Source: Benthicola sp039584685
GTDB lineage: Bacteria; Gemmatimonadota; Gemmatimonadetes; Palauibacterales; Palauibacteraceae
Direction of reading: 5' to 3'
Length of the DNA: 64,000 bases
Assembly: GCA_039584685.1 (NCBI GenBank)
Contig: JBDGXI010000003.1
Coordinates: forward strand, 1-64,000
In this document: piece after piece, positions 57,440 through 64,000 of the stretch
How the letters are laid out: each line of letters begins with the position of its first letter
Position numbering within the stretch: the stretch's first letter is position 1
The notes under the pieces: generated by a model
Seen by the model: only the letters and a program-made list of their open reading frames with translations
Told to the model about the DNA's origin: nothing
Database searches by the model: none
Position numbers and translations under genes: made by a program

Positions 57440-58402
57440 ATGGAAGCGCCGCCGAAGGGACTCCCGGCCTCCTCGGGCCGCCCCGTGCGACTCCTGGGCT
57501 ACGCCGCAGCCGTGGGCGCGGGGGCACTGTGGGGAACCACGGGACCGCTGAGCACGGCACTGTACGCGGAAGGCGCCGCCCTGACCGGGGTCGGCTTCTG
57601 GCGCATCGCGGTCGCCACGGCGGGCCTCCTGGCCATCGGCCTCGTGCGCCGGGATCTACTGCGCGTGGACCGCGCCGGCCTGCTGGCGATCGGACTCGGC
57701 GGGGGCGCCCTGGTGGCCCTGTTCGAGGTCGCGTACCAGTACGCCATCGCCGGTGCCGGCGTGGCCGGCGCGGCGACCCTCCTGTATACGGCTCCCCTGC
57801 TCGTAGCCCTCCTGGGGCGTATGCTGCTCAAAGAGAGACTGACCGCAGCTCGGATCGTCCTCGCCCTGGTAGTCCTCTTCGGCGTGTACTTGACCGTCCG
57901 GGGCGGAGAGGGCGTGGAAACTCTGTTCGAGTCGCGCGAGGCCGGATTGGCTGCCGGAGTGACGGGTGGTCTCCTGGCGGCCCTCGCATACGCCGGCACG
58001 ACTCTGCTCGCTCGCTGGGCCGTCCCGCGGTACGGCTCGGCACGAGTGCTCTTCCTGGAACTCGCCGGCGGGACGTTCATCCTGGGTATGTTCCTGCCGG
58101 CGATCGGCAGGCCGCCGGCGCTCCCCGATACGCAGAGTGCCTGGATCTATGTGGGACTGCTGTCGCTGGGCGCGGTCGTGGGAGCCAACCTCCTGTTCTT
58201 CGGAGCCCTGAAGCGCATCGAGGCCGCCCCGGCGGCAGTGGCGGCCAGCATCGAGCCGGTGATCGCCACGGTCATGGCCCTGATCCTGTTTGGCCAGGCA
58301 CTCAGTGCAAGCGGTTGGAGCGGGCTGGTGCTGGTGGTGGCGGGAGTCGCGGCTGGCTACATGATCGAGGCCCGTCAGTCGAAGATGCACGGCACGGGCT
58401 AG
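57440..58402 (+). CDS. EamA/DMT-superfamily transporter
   Basis: 320 residues, ten predicted transmembrane helices in two EamA repeats. The first repeat holds GAGALWGTTGPLSTAL and the helices up to about residue 155. The second begins near AAGVTGGLLAALAYAGTTLLARW, and its last helices include IEPVIATVMALILFGQAL. Family members export amino acids, nucleobases or other metabolites; the substrate cannot be read from sequence. The start is fixed by a consensus ribosome site, AGGAGGTGAC. No neighbouring gene suggests a substrate. Confidence 0.9.
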   Translation: MEAPPKGLPASSGRPVRLLGYAAAVGAGALWGTTGPLSTALYAEGAALTGVGFWRIAVATAGLLAIGLVRRDLLRVDRAGLLAIGLGGGALVALFEVAYQYAIAGAGVAGAATLLYTAPLLVALLGRMLLKERLTAARIVLALVVLFGVYLTVRGGEGVETLFESREAGLAAGVTGGLLAALAYAGTTLLARWAVPRYGSARVLFLELAGGTFILGMFLPAIGRPPALPDTQSAWIYVGLLSLGAVVGANLLFFGALKRIEAAPAAVAASIEPVIATVMALILFGQALSASGWSGLVLVVAGVAAGYMIEARQSKMHGTG

Positions 58403-58466
58403 CTCTGGCAGGTGCAGCGAACGCGGCTGGAACCGGCGGTACCGTTTCCTCGCCGGCACCAGCGCG

Positions 58467-58472
58467 TAGATT
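58467..58472 (+). promoter_or_regulatory. Putative -10 box of a leaderless promoter
   Basis: TAGATT ends seven bases before the creatininase-like ATG at 58480. No close -35 match lies at the right distance, and there is no ribosome site, so a leaderless start is suggested but weakly supported. Confidence 0.35.
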
Positions 58473-58479
58473 GGTTCGT

Positions 58480-59199
58480 ATGCCACTGAGCACAGAAGCT
58501 CCGTTCGTCGCGCGCCTGGATCGCCTCACCTGGCCCGAAGCAGCGGCCTGGTTCCGACGCGATCCGCGGCTCCTCCTGCCGGTCGGGACGTGCCTGCAGC
58601 ACGGTCCCCATCTTCCCCTGGGTTCCGACACGATCGTGGTCGAGCGCCTCGCGGAGGCCGTATCGGAGCGAACCGGTATCCTGGTTGCCCCGACCCTCGC
58701 GTACGGCGTCAGCTCCGACCTGGAGCAGGACTACGCCGGAACTGCGGCCCTGGAGCGAAAGACGCTCCACCGGGTATTGAACGAACTGGTGGATTCGTGG
58801 GAGCGGCAGGGCCTGGAGGAGATCATCCTCATCACGGCTCATGGATATGGCCCTCACATCCAGGCCATGGCAGCAGTCGTGGCGGATTTCGTGCGCGTGC
58901 GGGCGGTGGATATCCACGCGATCGATCTTGCGGCGTTTCTCCAGGGGGGGGCCGGCCCCGAGCACGCTGGCGAAATGGACACGGCGATTCTGCTCCACCT
59001 GGCCCCGGAGCTGGTCCGGAGTGACCTGGTGGCGGACGGCGAACCGCGCGAGAGGGTGCGATCGGCGATCCGGGACGAGCCGGTGCCGCCGCCCGGGTCG
59101 CCTGGCGTGGTGGGGCGACCGAGTCTGGCGACACGGGAGAACGGCAGGCGCATATGCGAGTATCTCGTTGACTACATCTCGAGGCGGCTGGATGCGTAG
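58480..59199 (+). CDS. Creatininase-family protein with altered metal site
   Basis: 239 residues, creatinine-amidohydrolase fold. PVGTCLQHGPHLPLGSDT aligns with the family motif GSxEQHGPHLPLGTDT, but the metal-binding Glu is Leu39 here; His41 and Asp50 remain. The usual NGHGGN is ITAHGYGPH (His121 kept). HAGEMDTAILLHLAPELV matches the later Glu-bearing motif. Relatives include creatininase, MftE-type peptidases and riboflavin-pathway amidases. With one ligand changed, the metal count or activity may differ. The last eight bases overlap the next gene. Confidence 0.8.
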   Translation: MPLSTEAPFVARLDRLTWPEAAAWFRRDPRLLLPVGTCLQHGPHLPLGSDTIVVERLAEAVSERTGILVAPTLAYGVSSDLEQDYAGTAALERKTLHRVLNELVDSWERQGLEEIILITAHGYGPHIQAMAAVVADFVRVRAVDIHAIDLAAFLQGGAGPEHAGEMDTAILLHLAPELVRSDLVADGEPRERVRSAIRDEPVPPPGSPGVVGRPSLATRENGRRICEYLVDYISRRLDA

Positions 59200-59920
59200 G
59201 ATCACAGGTGTGCAAATGGCGGGCGCAGTCCTGTGGGCCGTGTGCGCGCTCGGCGCACCAGGATCGGCAGCTGCTCAGCAGGACCGGATCGAGGGACAGC
59301 TCGGCGGAGGTACGTTCGAGCATTCGGTGAACGGCGGGTTCGCGGGGACCGAGACCTTCGCCGTCCGCCGCCGTGGCGAGGACGTGGTGGCCGTGGGCCG
59401 CGTCACGCGAGAGGGCGGACCGGAGGCGCTGATGGCCTTCGAGGTGGGCGTGAGGCTCGACGGGTCCGGAAGGCCTGTGAGATACGAACTGCGGACTCGG
59501 GAAGGCCCCGCACTTCACGTCGTGGTCAATCGCACCGGAAGCCGGCTGCGGGTCACGACTGCGGCCGAGGATGGCGAGCGATTCACGGAGTTTCTGGCCA
59601 CCGACAGGCTCCTGATTCTCGAGCAGGAAATCGCGCACGACTACTACAGTTTGGCCCGCTTGCTCCGGACCGCTCCCGACGCGCGATCTCTGGACCTGGA
59701 GGTGCTGATTCCGTCGCAGAGCCGCACGGTCCCGCTGCGCGTGCGGGGACTATCTCGCGACACGCTGGCGCTCGGGGGCGCGAGCGTGTCCACTACGAGG
59801 TACGAGCTGAGCGTAGGGACCGACGACACACTGCTGTGGCTCGCGTCCGCCGACGGAAGGATCATGCGGGTGGCCATCCCGGATCGTCGGTGGGAGGCGA
59901 GTCGGGTCGCCCGGCCCTGA
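59192..59920 (+). CDS. Exported protein of unknown function
   Basis: 242 residues. A signal peptide (about 1-28, hydrophobic core MAGAVLWAVCALGAPGSAAA, ending AQQ) is followed by a beta-rich domain (GGTFEHSVNGGFAGTETFAVRR, RPVRYELRTREGPALHVVV). No cysteine lipobox. I do not recognise the family; the strand pattern resembles small periplasmic or outer-membrane-associated beta-sandwich proteins. Start by eight-base overlap (ATGCGTAG) with the creatininase-like gene, so the two are probably translated together. A terminator-like hairpin follows. Confidence 0.7.
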   Translation: MRRITGVQMAGAVLWAVCALGAPGSAAAQQDRIEGQLGGGTFEHSVNGGFAGTETFAVRRRGEDVVAVGRVTREGGPEALMAFEVGVRLDGSGRPVRYELRTREGPALHVVVNRTGSRLRVTTAAEDGERFTEFLATDRLLILEQEIAHDYYSLARLLRTAPDARSLDLEVLIPSQSRTVPLRVRGLSRDTLALGGASVSTTRYELSVGTDDTLLWLASADGRIMRVAIPDRRWEASRVARP

Positions 59921-59967
59921 GCCCCGGACGGGACAACAATCAGGCCGTTTCACGTGTTCCAAGTGCG

Positions 59968-59995
59968 GGCCGGAGGATGAAACCGCCGGCCTGTT
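59968..59995 (+). terminator. Possible terminator after the exported protein gene
   Basis: GGCCGG (59968-59973), a 12-base loop and CCGGCC (59986-59991), followed by TGTTTT. Six pairs only, with a short T-run. It separates the creatininase transcript from the MacA-like operon. Confidence 0.45.
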
Positions 59996-60055
59996 TTGAA
60001 CGTATGTAGGGCGAGTTCGGGGAGAGTCCGCTAATCAGTTGTCAAGGATAGAGAT

Positions 60056-61378
60056 ATGTCTCGCAAGCGCAAGATCGCGATCGGGGCCGTCGTTCTGGTC
60101 GTGCTGGCGGTGGTGGTTGGTTCCCTCGGCGGCGGTGGCGGTGACGAAGTCGGGGTGCGGGTGGAGGATGTGGCACGGCACGATCTCGTGGCGCGGGTCA
60201 CGGCCACCGGACACGTCGAGCCCAAGACCTCCATCGACATCAGTGCGGATGTATCCGGGCGCATCGTCCAGCTCACGGTCGAGGAGGGCGACGACGTCGA
60301 GGAGGGGCAGCTCCTCCTGGTGATCGATCCGGCCCGGTTCGAGGCCGCGGTGGATCGTGCCGAGGCGGCGCTTTCCGACGCGCAGGCGCGCGAAGCGCAG
60401 GCCCGCGGCAACTACCAGCAGGCGCAGCGCGACTGGGACAGGATCCGCCAGCTGAAGGAAGCGGCGGAAGGAATGATCACCGATACGGAGTTCGAGCAGG
60501 CGAGGACGCAGGCCGAGGTCCAGAAGGCCCTTTCCGAGTCGGCGCGGCATGGCGTCAACATGGCGCGAGCCAGCGTACGCGAAGCCCGTGACAATCTGGC
60601 CAAGACGGTCATCGAGGCGCCGATGAGCGGCCGCGTGACGCGGCTCAACGTCGAGCGTGGGGAGACGGCCGTGGTGGGCACGATGAACAACCCGGGAAGC
60701 CTGTTGCTGACGATCGCCGATCTGTCGGTGATGGAGGCCGTCATCGAGGTGGACGAAACGGACGTTCCCGAAATAGCGATCGGTGATTCGACAGTGGTGA
60801 CGATCGACGCCTTCCGTGGACAGGAGTTCACCGGACGGGTCACCAAGATCGGCAACAGCTCGATTCGGCCGCGCAACCAGCTGCAGAGCAGCTCGGAACA
60901 GGCCATCGACTTCGAGGTGCGGATCACCCTCGAGAACCCGGCGGTGGATCTCCGGACGGATCTTTCGGCCACGGCCGATGTGGTCACGGCCGTCCGGCCC
61001 GACGTACTGGCCATTCCGATTATCGCGCTCACACTCATGGAGTCGTCGGAGTTCGAGCGGATTCCCATGGAGGGTGAGGAGGTCCAACCGGAAGAAGACG
61101 ACGCCTCGACCGAGGAGGAGGCGCCTTCTTCCGATGAGGCGTCCGAGCCCATCGAAGGGGTGTACGTCCTGGATGGCGATCGGGTGCGATTCAGGCCCGT
61201 CGAGATCGGGATCGCGGGAGACAACTACTTCGAGGTCCTGTCGGGACTCGAAGAGGGCGAGACGGTGGTCTCGGGAACCTACCAGGCCATCCGAGAGCTG
61301 GAAGACGGCGCGCTGGTAAGCGTGGAGGCCAGAGGAGATTCAGAAGGCCCGCCGGGGGCCGAAGACAGCGAGGGATAG
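60056..61378 (+). CDS. MacA/HlyD-type periplasmic adaptor protein
   Basis: 440 residues. One N-terminal transmembrane helix (about 7-24) is followed by a barrel-sandwich lipoyl half (GHVEPKTSIDISADVSGRI). A long alpha-helical hairpin (about 100-180, AEAALSDAQAREAQARGNYQQAQRDW) is followed by the second lipoyl half (TVIEAPMSGRVTRLNVERGE), a beta-barrel and a membrane-proximal domain. Near residues 340-365 lies an acidic insert (EEVQPEEDDASTEEEAPSS) not usual in the family. AAGGA precedes the ATG. Adaptor of the ABC efflux pump encoded next; a TolC-like channel would be needed from elsewhere. Confidence 0.92.
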   Translation: MSRKRKIAIGAVVLVVLAVVVGSLGGGGGDEVGVRVEDVARHDLVARVTATGHVEPKTSIDISADVSGRIVQLTVEEGDDVEEGQLLLVIDPARFEAAVDRAEAALSDAQAREAQARGNYQQAQRDWDRIRQLKEAAEGMITDTEFEQARTQAEVQKALSESARHGVNMARASVREARDNLAKTVIEAPMSGRVTRLNVERGETAVVGTMNNPGSLLLTIADLSVMEAVIEVDETDVPEIAIGDSTVVTIDAFRGQEFTGRVTKIGNSSIRPRNQLQSSSEQAIDFEVRITLENPAVDLRTDLSATADVVTAVRPDVLAIPIIALTLMESSEFERIPMEGEEVQPEEDDASTEEEAPSSDEASEPIEGVYVLDGDRVRFRPVEIGIAGDNYFEVLSGLEEGETVVSGTYQAIRELEDGALVSVEARGDSEGPPGAEDSEG

Positions 61379-62098
61379 ATGAGCGTGGCAAACGATGTCG
61401 TGATTCAGACTCACGACCTCAAGAAGCACTACGTGATGGGGACGGAGACCGTTCGTGCCCTCAGGGGAGTGGACGTGAGCATTCGGAGGAACGAGTACAT
61501 CGCGATCATGGGGCCGTCCGGCTCCGGGAAGTCCACACTCATGAACTTGATCGGGTGTCTCGACACGCCTACGTCAGGGGAGTACGTGCTGAACGGTCAG
61601 CCCGTGCAGGACCTGGATGACGACGAGTTGGCGCGGATACGAAACCGCGAGATCGGGTTCGTCTTCCAGACTTTCAATCTCCTGCCGCGGGCGAGCGCGC
61701 TGCACAATGTGGAGCTGCCCCTGATCTACGCCGGGGTGGGTTCCCGGGAGCGTATCGAGCGGGCTAAGACGGCCCTGGGGCAGGTGGACCTGGCCGACCG
61801 CATGGATCACAAACCCAACGAGCTTTCCGGAGGCCAGCGGCAGAGGGTGGCCATCGCTCGGGCGCTCGTGAATCAGCCGTCCATCATCCTGGCCGACGAA
61901 CCCACAGGGAATCTCGATTCGGTCACGTCGGAGGAGATCATGACCGTGTTCGACGGGCTCCACGACTCCGGGCAGACGATCATCATGGTGACGCACGAGC
62001 CGCACATCACAGCACACGCCGAGCGGGTGATTACGCTCAGGGACGGGATGATCGAATCACACGACGCGCCACGCGTCCCGCCCGCGCAGCCCCTCTGA
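61379..62098 (+). CDS. MacB-type ABC transporter ATPase
   Basis: 239 residues. Walker A GPSGSGKSTLMNLIG, Q-loop FVFQTFNLLPR, signature LSGGQRQRVAIARAL, Walker B IILADEPTGNLD and H-loop VTHEP are complete. It belongs to the LolD/MacB/FtsE-like group. The ATG directly follows the adaptor stop. It energises the two permeases downstream, exporting peptides, lipoproteins or siderophores in known relatives. Confidence 0.95.
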   Translation: MSVANDVVIQTHDLKKHYVMGTETVRALRGVDVSIRRNEYIAIMGPSGSGKSTLMNLIGCLDTPTSGEYVLNGQPVQDLDDDELARIRNREIGFVFQTFNLLPRASALHNVELPLIYAGVGSRERIERAKTALGQVDLADRMDHKPNELSGGQRQRVAIARALVNQPSIILADEPTGNLDSVTSEEIMTVFDGLHDSGQTIIMVTHEPHITAHAERVITLRDGMIESHDAPRVPPAQPL

Positions 62099-62119
62099 CG
62101 ATCGAATCGGGAGAACCGG

Positions 62120-63364
62120 GTGAGGATCCTCGAAGGCATCAGAATCGCGCTGCAGCAGATCTGGGCGCATAAGCTCAAGTCCGTGTTCACACTGATCGGG
62201 GTGATCATCGGAATCACGTTCCTCATCGCCGTGATTACGGTGGTCGAGGGTATGAACCGCTACGTCCAGGACGACTTCGCCGGCGCGATCTTCGGAGTGA
62301 ACACGTTCTCGGTCGTGCGGCGCAACCAGGTCCAGACGGGTTCCGAGAGCCAGGAGCGGCGACGGCGGCAGGCGAGGAACCCGTACCTCACCATGCACGA
62401 CGTGGAAGTGGTCCGGCAGGCCGTGCCGGACGCCTGGCGTTTCGCCTACAACGTCGATCGCGGCTTCCGGCAGGTCTCCTACAACGAGCGCAGCCGGAAG
62501 AACATTAGGGTGATCGGCGCGTCGGACGGCTACGAGACCATGCAGGGCTGGGACATCGCGGAGGGGCGGGGGATGTCCCCCCTGGACGAGCGGAAATCGC
62601 TCAAAGTGGCCGTCATTGGGGCCGACATAGCGGAGAAGCTGTTTCCACAGGTGAGCCCGATCGGCAAGCGCATTCGCCTCGGATCGACACGACTCGAGGT
62701 CATAGGCGTGTGGGAGAGGCAGGGAGGCCTTCTCGGAGTGATCCGGGATGCATCGGTGCTCGTGCCCATCTCCACGTTCCGCGAGACCATGGCCTGGCAG
62801 CGCAACCGCATCGGCGAGATCACGGTGAAGGCGCGCACCACGGAGGAGATGCAGGCCGCGATGCTGGAGGTGGAAGCCGCCTTGAGGCGCGATCGTCTGC
62901 TTCGCCCCGGGGAGGAAAACAACTTCTGGCTCCAGACGTCCAGTGATCTCCTGAGCACGTGGGAGACCATCAACAGGATTCTGTTCGCTGCGATCCCGGG
63001 ACTGGTGTCCGTCTCCCTGGTCGTGGGCGGCATCGTGATCATGAATATCATGTTGCTGTCGGTGGCCGGACGAATCCGGGAAATCGGGGTGCGAAAGGCC
63101 CTGGGTGCGAGGCGGAGGGATATTCTGTTCCAGTTCCTAGCCGAGTCGTCGACTCTGTCGGTTGCCGGTGCCGCCATCGGCATCGGCCTCGGAATCGGAC
63201 TGGGTAAGACGGTAGACGCGCTCACGCCGCTGCCTGCGTCGGTGCCCTTGTGGTCGATCGTGGTGTCGCTGATCCTCGGACTCGTCGTGGGCGTCGGCTC
63301 TGGAATCTACCCGGCATACAGGGCGGCGAAGCAGGACCCGATCGTGGCGCTGCGCTATGAGTAG
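62120..63364 (+). CDS. MacB/FtsX-type ABC permease
   Basis: 414 residues. TM1 (SVFTLIGVIIGITFLIAVITVV, about 21-42) is followed by the large periplasmic MacB domain (about 45-285). Three C-terminal helices (for example IPGLVSVSLVVGGIVIMNIMLL and VPLWSIVVSLILGLVVGVGSGI) and the coupling segment GRIREIGVRKALGARRRDIL end it. The C-terminal PIVALRYE is a family hallmark. GTG start, 21 bases after the ATPase. Mechanotransmission type, not classic substrate translocation. Confidence 0.94.
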   Translation: MRILEGIRIALQQIWAHKLKSVFTLIGVIIGITFLIAVITVVEGMNRYVQDDFAGAIFGVNTFSVVRRNQVQTGSESQERRRRQARNPYLTMHDVEVVRQAVPDAWRFAYNVDRGFRQVSYNERSRKNIRVIGASDGYETMQGWDIAEGRGMSPLDERKSLKVAVIGADIAEKLFPQVSPIGKRIRLGSTRLEVIGVWERQGGLLGVIRDASVLVPISTFRETMAWQRNRIGEITVKARTTEEMQAAMLEVEAALRRDRLLRPGEENNFWLQTSSDLLSTWETINRILFAAIPGLVSVSLVVGGIVIMNIMLLSVAGRIREIGVRKALGARRRDILFQFLAESSTLSVAGAAIGIGLGIGLGKTVDALTPLPASVPLWSIVVSLILGLVVGVGSGIYPAYRAAKQDPIVALRYE

Positions 63365-64000
63365 ACGACTGCGGGGCGGTATGGGCGTGTGGGCGACGCT
63401 CAAGGAGGGGCTGCTGGTGGCCTTCGACTCCCTGCGCGCCAACAAGGTGCGGAGCGGACTCACGATTCTCGGAGTGACGATAGGCGTGATGGTCGTGCTG
63501 GTGATGGCCGCCATGGTGCAGGGCATCAACGCGAGTTTCAAGGACATCATCGCATCGGCCGGCCCCACGACGTTCTACGTCTTCCACGCCCCGGTCGGGG
63601 GCGGCGGCGGCATATCCACCGGCCTGGAAGAGGAGGAGAACGAGTTCATGCGGAATCCGCCCCTGGACCCGAGCTGGGTGCAGGAGCTGGCCCGTCTGGA
63701 TGTGATCCGGATGGTGGCCCCGGGCGCCGACCTGGGCGAGTGGGGCTTTCACGCCCAGACCGGTGACACCGACGTCCGCATCTCCCTGTACGCGGTGAAC
63801 GCCGAATACATGGACATGGACGGCGGTGACCTGGTGGACGGGCGGTTCTTCACGGCCGCGGAGGATAGCCGGCGCAGGCCGGTGGCCGTGATCGACTCCG
63901 CGACGGCGGCCGACCTGTTCGGCGGCCTGGACCCCCTGGGCAAGCGCTTCAACATCGGTATGCCCGGCCGCCGCCAGGCTCCGTTCGAGGTAGTCGGCGT
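63357..64000 (+). CDS. Second MacB/FtsX-type ABC permease, N-terminal part (runs off the right edge)
   Basis: 214 residues visible. Cytoplasmic start MSRRLRGGMG, then TM1 (SGLTILGVTIGVMVVLVMAAMV, about 33-54). The periplasmic MacB domain follows, including a Gly-rich loop (GGGGGIS) and DPLGKRFNIGMPG. The ATG overlaps the previous permease stop by eight bases. Two different permeases with one ATPase suggest a heterodimer. The rest of the gene and any channel protein are outside the window. Confidence 0.9.
   Translation, partial: MSRRLRGGMGVWATLKEGLLVAFDSLRANKVRSGLTILGVTIGVMVVLVMAAMVQGINASFKDIIASAGPTTFYVFHAPVGGGGGISTGLEEEENEFMRNPPLDPSWVQELARLDVIRMVAPGADLGEWGFHAQTGDTDVRISLYAVNAEYMDMDGGDLVDGRFFTAAEDSRRRPVAVIDSATAADLFGGLDPLGKRFNIGMPGRRQAPFEVVG

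Noticed and set aside
1..64000. CRISPR arrays, insertion sequences, phage genes, toxin-antitoxin or defence genes
   Set aside because: None seen on reading both strands; the window is core genome with ordinary operons.

Overview
The window reads as a high-GC, double-membraned (diderm) bacterium and is almost entirely core genome. Evidence for an outer membrane is an ExbB/ExbD/ExbD/TonB set and a MacA/MacB-type export system. The mix of TonB with DivIVA, a CdaA-type diadenylate cyclase, a PASTA-bearing FtsI, DksA and a complete dcw cluster resembles what I know of Gemmatimonadota, but that placement is inference from gene content only. Coding density is very high. No gene-free stretch exceeds about 300 bases, and I saw no insertion sequence, prophage, CRISPR array or transferred island.

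Layout. Positions 1-8 kb: the start of alr (minus strand) diverges from mazG (plus), followed on the minus strand by a small membrane protein, asnS, recG, ftsY and a von Willebrand A membrane protein. Positions 7.9-26.3 kb: an M23 peptidase and the dcw division and cell-wall cluster, transcribed right to left as mraZ-rsmH-ftsL-ftsI-murE-murF-mraY-murD-ftsW-murG-murC-murB-ftsQ-ftsA-ftsZ. Most junctions overlap by 1-14 bases. A promoter and a three-box MraZ operator head the cluster. No ddl lies between murB and ftsQ.

Positions 26.4-36.1 kb (minus): an exported TPR protein, tRNA-Val(UAC), a small membrane protein, a gluzincin-type peptidase, rluD, lspA, a DksA/TraR protein, a type-2 ileS with a rearranged HIGH motif, divIVA and yggS. 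Positions 36.2-38.6 kb: exbB-exbD-exbD-tonB with its own promoter and terminator. Positions 38.6-49 kb: the translation and nucleotide operon rplM-rpsI-rpsB-(terminator)-tsf-pyrH-frr-(small ORF)-tilS-hpt-ftsH-folP-cdaA, preceded by a strong promoter and a leader hairpin. Positions 49-52.2 kb: a sigma-70 factor, lepB, an anchored unknown protein and thpR.

From 52.3 kb most genes are on the plus strand: a PTPS/QueD-type pterin enzyme with pabB and pabA, then (minus) a ComM-type ATPase and an iodotyrosine-deiodinase-like flavoprotein, then (plus) an EamA transporter, a creatininase-like protein, an exported unknown protein, and a MacA-MacB-type adaptor, ATPase and two permeases. The last permease runs off the right edge.

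Most notable points: the IleRS carries GVHH instead of HxGH, a rearrangement linked to mupirocin hyper-resistance; ftsI holds a perfect in-frame 30-bp tandem duplication next to its active site; several genes appear to be transcribed without a leader; the pterin enzyme has Cys and Glu side by side in its signature and sits beside pabBA; and the deiodinase-like protein keeps the Glu/Tyr/Lys lid residues. I found no wholly new multi-gene system.
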